Shown here piece by piece: positions 62,173-64,000 of a stretch of DNA of 64,000 bases. Source of the DNA: Ferruginibacter yonginensis. GTDB lineage: Bacteria; Bacteroidota; Bacteroidia; Chitinophagales; Chitinophagaceae. The position numbers and the translations under genes were made by a program. Where the stretch lies: contig NZ_JBHSCZ010000003.1 of the NCBI RefSeq assembly GCF_042651465.1, forward strand, positions 100,658-164,657. The letters are read 5' to 3'. Under the pieces are notes generated by a model, which saw only the letters and a list, made by a program, of their open reading frames with translations, searched no databases and was not told where the DNA came from. Each line of letters starts with the position of its first letter. Positions within the stretch are counted from its first letter, which is position 1.

Positions 62173-62366
62173 GCTAACGACCGGGTATTTGCGAAGACTG
62201 GGAATTTGGAGTTCCGTCCGCCCGACCGATGCTGATTTTTTGTTGATGATGAAATTAAGAAATAATGTTGATTAGATAACGTCCTGCCCGAACCGCAGCT
62301 GATTAGCACTTTTCCTGCCGATGACCTATTCGTCCAGCCCAGATTTAGCAAATACCGATGTTGTAC
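62173..62366 (-). repeat. attC-like site E, divergent
   Basis: This site differs from all others in most of its length but keeps the design. The outer boxes are GCTAAC (62173-62178) and GTTGTAC (62360-62366), and the inner arms are GGTATTTGC and GCAAATACC, with CTGGG and CCCAG further in. The inner arms have a different sequence from those of the other sites yet stay complementary. Confidence 0.7.
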
Positions 62367-62370
62367 GGCG

Positions 62371-63006
62371 TTATTCATCTTGTAAGTATTTAATATGACT
62401 CAAAATATCTTGAATAATTCTTGTATGATTAGTATTAAATTCTTGAGCAATTGATATATAGATTTGTTTTTGATTAATTCTTAATAATACATCGTCATAT
62501 TTCATAATTGTATTTATGAAGACTTTATCAAAGAATTTTACTACTTCATTTTCTTTGTTTGATTTTAAGTAATACTTTTCATTGAATTTTTCTTGTTCAT
62601 TTAAAACAATATAATTTTTTAGAAGTTTATTAATTAATCTATCTATTTTAGTTTTAGGTCTAAGATGAGTTATTCCTAAGTCAATTTTAATATTTGCGAT
62701 ACCAATAATCTGGTAAGAATATTTTCTTTGAAAAGTTTGGGCTCCTTTTGTTCCTGGTGGATATCCAAAATCTGCTAGGCATTGAGCAATATAAAAATAT
62801 CCACTTTCAGATTTTAGTTTGAATAGATTTTGAAATTTGAAGATTGCGTTATTTGGTATTTTTATATTTTCTATGGTTTGACTATATATTGTATCAAATT
62901 CTATTCCTTCATTAATTATTAAGATTTCGTTTTTTTTATTAAGTGCGTTGTAAGAGTTTTCCAATCGCTTACTATCGGATTTATCAAAAGAAACTAGATT
63001 TAGCAT
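62371..63006 (-). CDS. Cassette 5: soluble protein of unknown function
   Basis: The 211-residue protein has no signal peptide or membrane segment. It is rich in Lys, Asn, Ile and Phe and is among the most AT-rich genes of the window. The pattern YFYIAQCLADFGYPPGTKGAQ and several basic helices (KIDRLINKLLKNYIVL) are visible; no family was recognised. The cassette ends pair perfectly as GTTGTACGGC (62360-62369) with GCCGTACAAC (63020-63029). Confidence 0.65.
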   Translation of the reverse strand: MLNLVSFDKSDSKRLENSYNALNKKNEILIINEGIEFDTIYSQTIENIKIPNNAIFKFQNLFKLKSESGYFYIAQCLADFGYPPGTKGAQTFQRKYSYQIIGIANIKIDLGITHLRPKTKIDRLINKLLKNYIVLNEQEKFNEKYYLKSNKENEVVKFFDKVFINTIMKYDDVLLRINQKQIYISIAQEFNTNHTRIIQDILSHIKYLQDE

Positions 63007-63022
63007 GATGTTCTATTATGCC

Positions 63023-63216
63023 GTACAACGGTGGGTATTGCTGGCCGTTGGGTTTGCCGACGTCCTGCCCGGTGCTGAAGTTAAATTTATAGAATAATGT
63101 TGATGACTAGAACTGATGCTCAAGAGAAATCCTTCCGCCTGAACTGCTGCTTGGATTTGTACAGCCGATTATTGTTATTCCGTCCGACCCCAATGGCAGC
63201 AATAGCTTTGTTGCCT
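63023..63216 (-). repeat. attC-like site F
   Basis: The 194-bp site runs from GTACAAC to the GTTGCCT box. The two outer boxes are not complementary to one another except for AAC/GTT, but each pairs with the box on the far side of its neighbouring gene. Inner arms TATTGCTG/CAGCAATA and the AAATCC/GGATTT hairpin are present. Confidence 0.8.
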
Positions 63217-63225
63217 GCTGTTTTG

Positions 63226-63798
63226 TCAAACCGCTGATTTATACTTGTTAAAATATTCTGTCACTAATTTGAATAAGTCTTTGTGGTTTGTCTTTAGGCC
63301 ATTTGTTGAAATATGAATAGGCGATCCATAACTCTTTGAGTTTACCATTAATAATCTTCTCTTTAAAATGTTTGTCACTCTTGTGATATATTTTTCTGGG
63401 TCTACAAGTCCAATAGTCACGAAATGTTGCTTTGATGCAATAGAGGCTTGTATTGATTTCTCGTAAATTTCAGAAATGTCAGTCCAAGGAATAAGTCCAA
63501 AATTGAAAGCACTTGTGTTATCATAAATCCCTTCTTCACTTAAAATAAGTCCTGGTTTTTTGTCAAACAATTTTTTGGTAAAGAAATAAATTCCAAGAAG
63601 TCCCATTATTGTCGAGCCATAAGAAGCTATTGTTTTTATAATTAAGTTATTAAATACAGAATTATTTGTTTGAGGATTTGTAATAATCATCCAAAGTCCA
63701 CCAAGTAAAAACAACACACTAAAAATTAAGAGTTTTATCAGCTTGGTTTTGCTTAGTGAAATTTCGATTTTATTCTCTGTCATATTAATACTGGTCAT
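63226..63798 (-). CDS. Cassette 6: STM3941-like membrane protein
   Basis: The 190-residue protein has two membrane helices (about 22-42 and 53-75) and then a soluble domain with GLILSEEGIYDNTS and GLIPWTDISEI. This pattern is what I recall from STM3941-family proteins; their function is unknown. A start at Met6 is also possible. The cassette ends pair perfectly as GTTGCCTGCT (63210-63219) with AGCAGGCAAC (63806-63815). Confidence 0.7.
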   Translation of the reverse strand: MTSINMTENKIEISLSKTKLIKLLIFSVLFLLGGLWMIITNPQTNNSVFNNLIIKTIASYGSTIMGLLGIYFFTKKLFDKKPGLILSEEGIYDNTSAFNFGLIPWTDISEIYEKSIQASIASKQHFVTIGLVDPEKYITRVTNILKRRLLMVNSKSYGSPIHISTNGLKTNHKDLFKLVTEYFNKYKSAV

Positions 63799-63808
63799 TT
63801 AAAATAGC

Positions 63809-64000
63809 AGGCAACGGACGGGTATTGCTGGTCGTTGGGTTTGCCGACGTCCTGCCTGGTGATGAAGTTAAATTTATAAAATTAAGTTGATGATTAGAAC
63901 TGATGCTCAAGAGAAATCCGTCCGCCCGAACTGCTGCTTGGATTTGTACAGCCGATGATTGTTATTCCGTCCCGCCCCAATGGCAGCAATAGCTATGTTG
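63809..64000 (-). repeat. attC-like site G, cut by the window edge
   Basis: The site begins with GGCAAC (63810-63815) and keeps all central blocks of sites D and F, the inner arms TATTGCTG/CAGCAATA and the AAATCC/GGATTT hairpin. The window ends within its far core box (GTTG at 63997-64000), so at least one more cassette must follow to the right. Confidence 0.8.

Larger units (their letters stand above)
58977..64000 (-). mobile_element. Integron-type cassette array with attC-like sites (no integrase in window)
   Basis: Six minus-strand genes alternate with seven related repeats of about 180-196 bp, the last cut by the window end. Each repeat lies directly after a stop codon and shortly before the next start. 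Each has attC geometry on the minus strand: an outer xxxxAAC box, an inner complementary pair and an outer GTTxxxx box. The outer boxes differ from repeat to repeat and pair across each gene, which is the mark of cassettes that once closed into circles. The core boxes share only GTTR with the classical GTTRRRY, and the sites are longer than usual, so standard searches may miss them. By orientation the integrase and attI would lie beyond 64000. Confidence 0.75.

Noticed and set aside
62160..62378. 72-codon minus-strand ORF within site E
   Set aside because: It lies within an attC-like repeat and its sequence has no protein-like features; the repeat explains it.

Overview
The window looks like a chromosome segment of a Bacteroidota bacterium, most probably Chitinophagaceae-like. 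It is AT-rich, start codons lack Shine-Dalgarno sequences, several upstream regions carry the Bacteroidota -7 element TAnnTTTG, and the gene content is typical of the phylum (type III glutamine synthetase, a GH92 mannosidase, a YncE/phosphoesterase fusion, DUF4256, many MFS carriers). No rRNA, tRNA, CRISPR array, transposase or integrase gene was seen.

From 1 to about 56.7 kb the layout is ordinary chromosome. It holds: a thioesterase and cinA (0.1-1.9 kb); a small patch of unknown genes with one frameshifted gene (2.1-4.1 kb); an S24-type repressor next to ssb (5.1-6.4 kb); a GH92 glycosidase; a five-gene set of transporter, DedA, MFS, GT9 glycosyltransferase and macrodomain (11.2-16.4 kb); an Nramp-UspA fusion; an alpha-glucan phosphorylase homologue lacking the expected PLP lysine; gcvP; a partly duplicated YkgJ-type gene (27.5-29.3 kb); deoxynucleoside kinase and folK; queG-anmK; clpB; a DsbA-like protein with a histone-H1-like tail; glutamine synthetase III; purL; pyrG behind a structured leader; an RNA methyltransferase; and a UbiA-type prenyltransferase. 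Three copies of a GC-rich, hairpin-forming element of about 98 bp are scattered in intergenic spaces.

After a gene-free 737-bp stretch and a serine hydrolase, the last 5 kb (about 58.98-64.0 kb, running off the right edge) changes character. Six unrelated, mostly small genes of unknown function all lie on the minus strand. Each is followed by a related repeat of about 180-196 bp, and a seventh repeat is cut by the window end. On the minus strand each repeat has the geometry of an integron attC site: a xxxxAAC box just after the stop codon, a second pair of complementary arms, a long central region, and a GTTxxxx box just before the next gene. The variable 10-bp boxes are not complementary within one repeat. 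They are complementary across each gene, as expected if each gene plus one repeat had once been a circular cassette. In the four best-preserved cassettes the pairing is exactly 10 bp, then the same G/A mismatch, then about 4 more pairs. I read this as a cassette array of integron type (a CALIN-like array) with non-canonical long attC sites. Its integrase, if it exists, should lie to the right of the window.

The housekeeping part shows sensible functional pairs (S24 repressor with ssb, queG with anmK, pyrG with trmH). The cassette genes show no common pathway; most encode membrane, exported or lipoprotein products.
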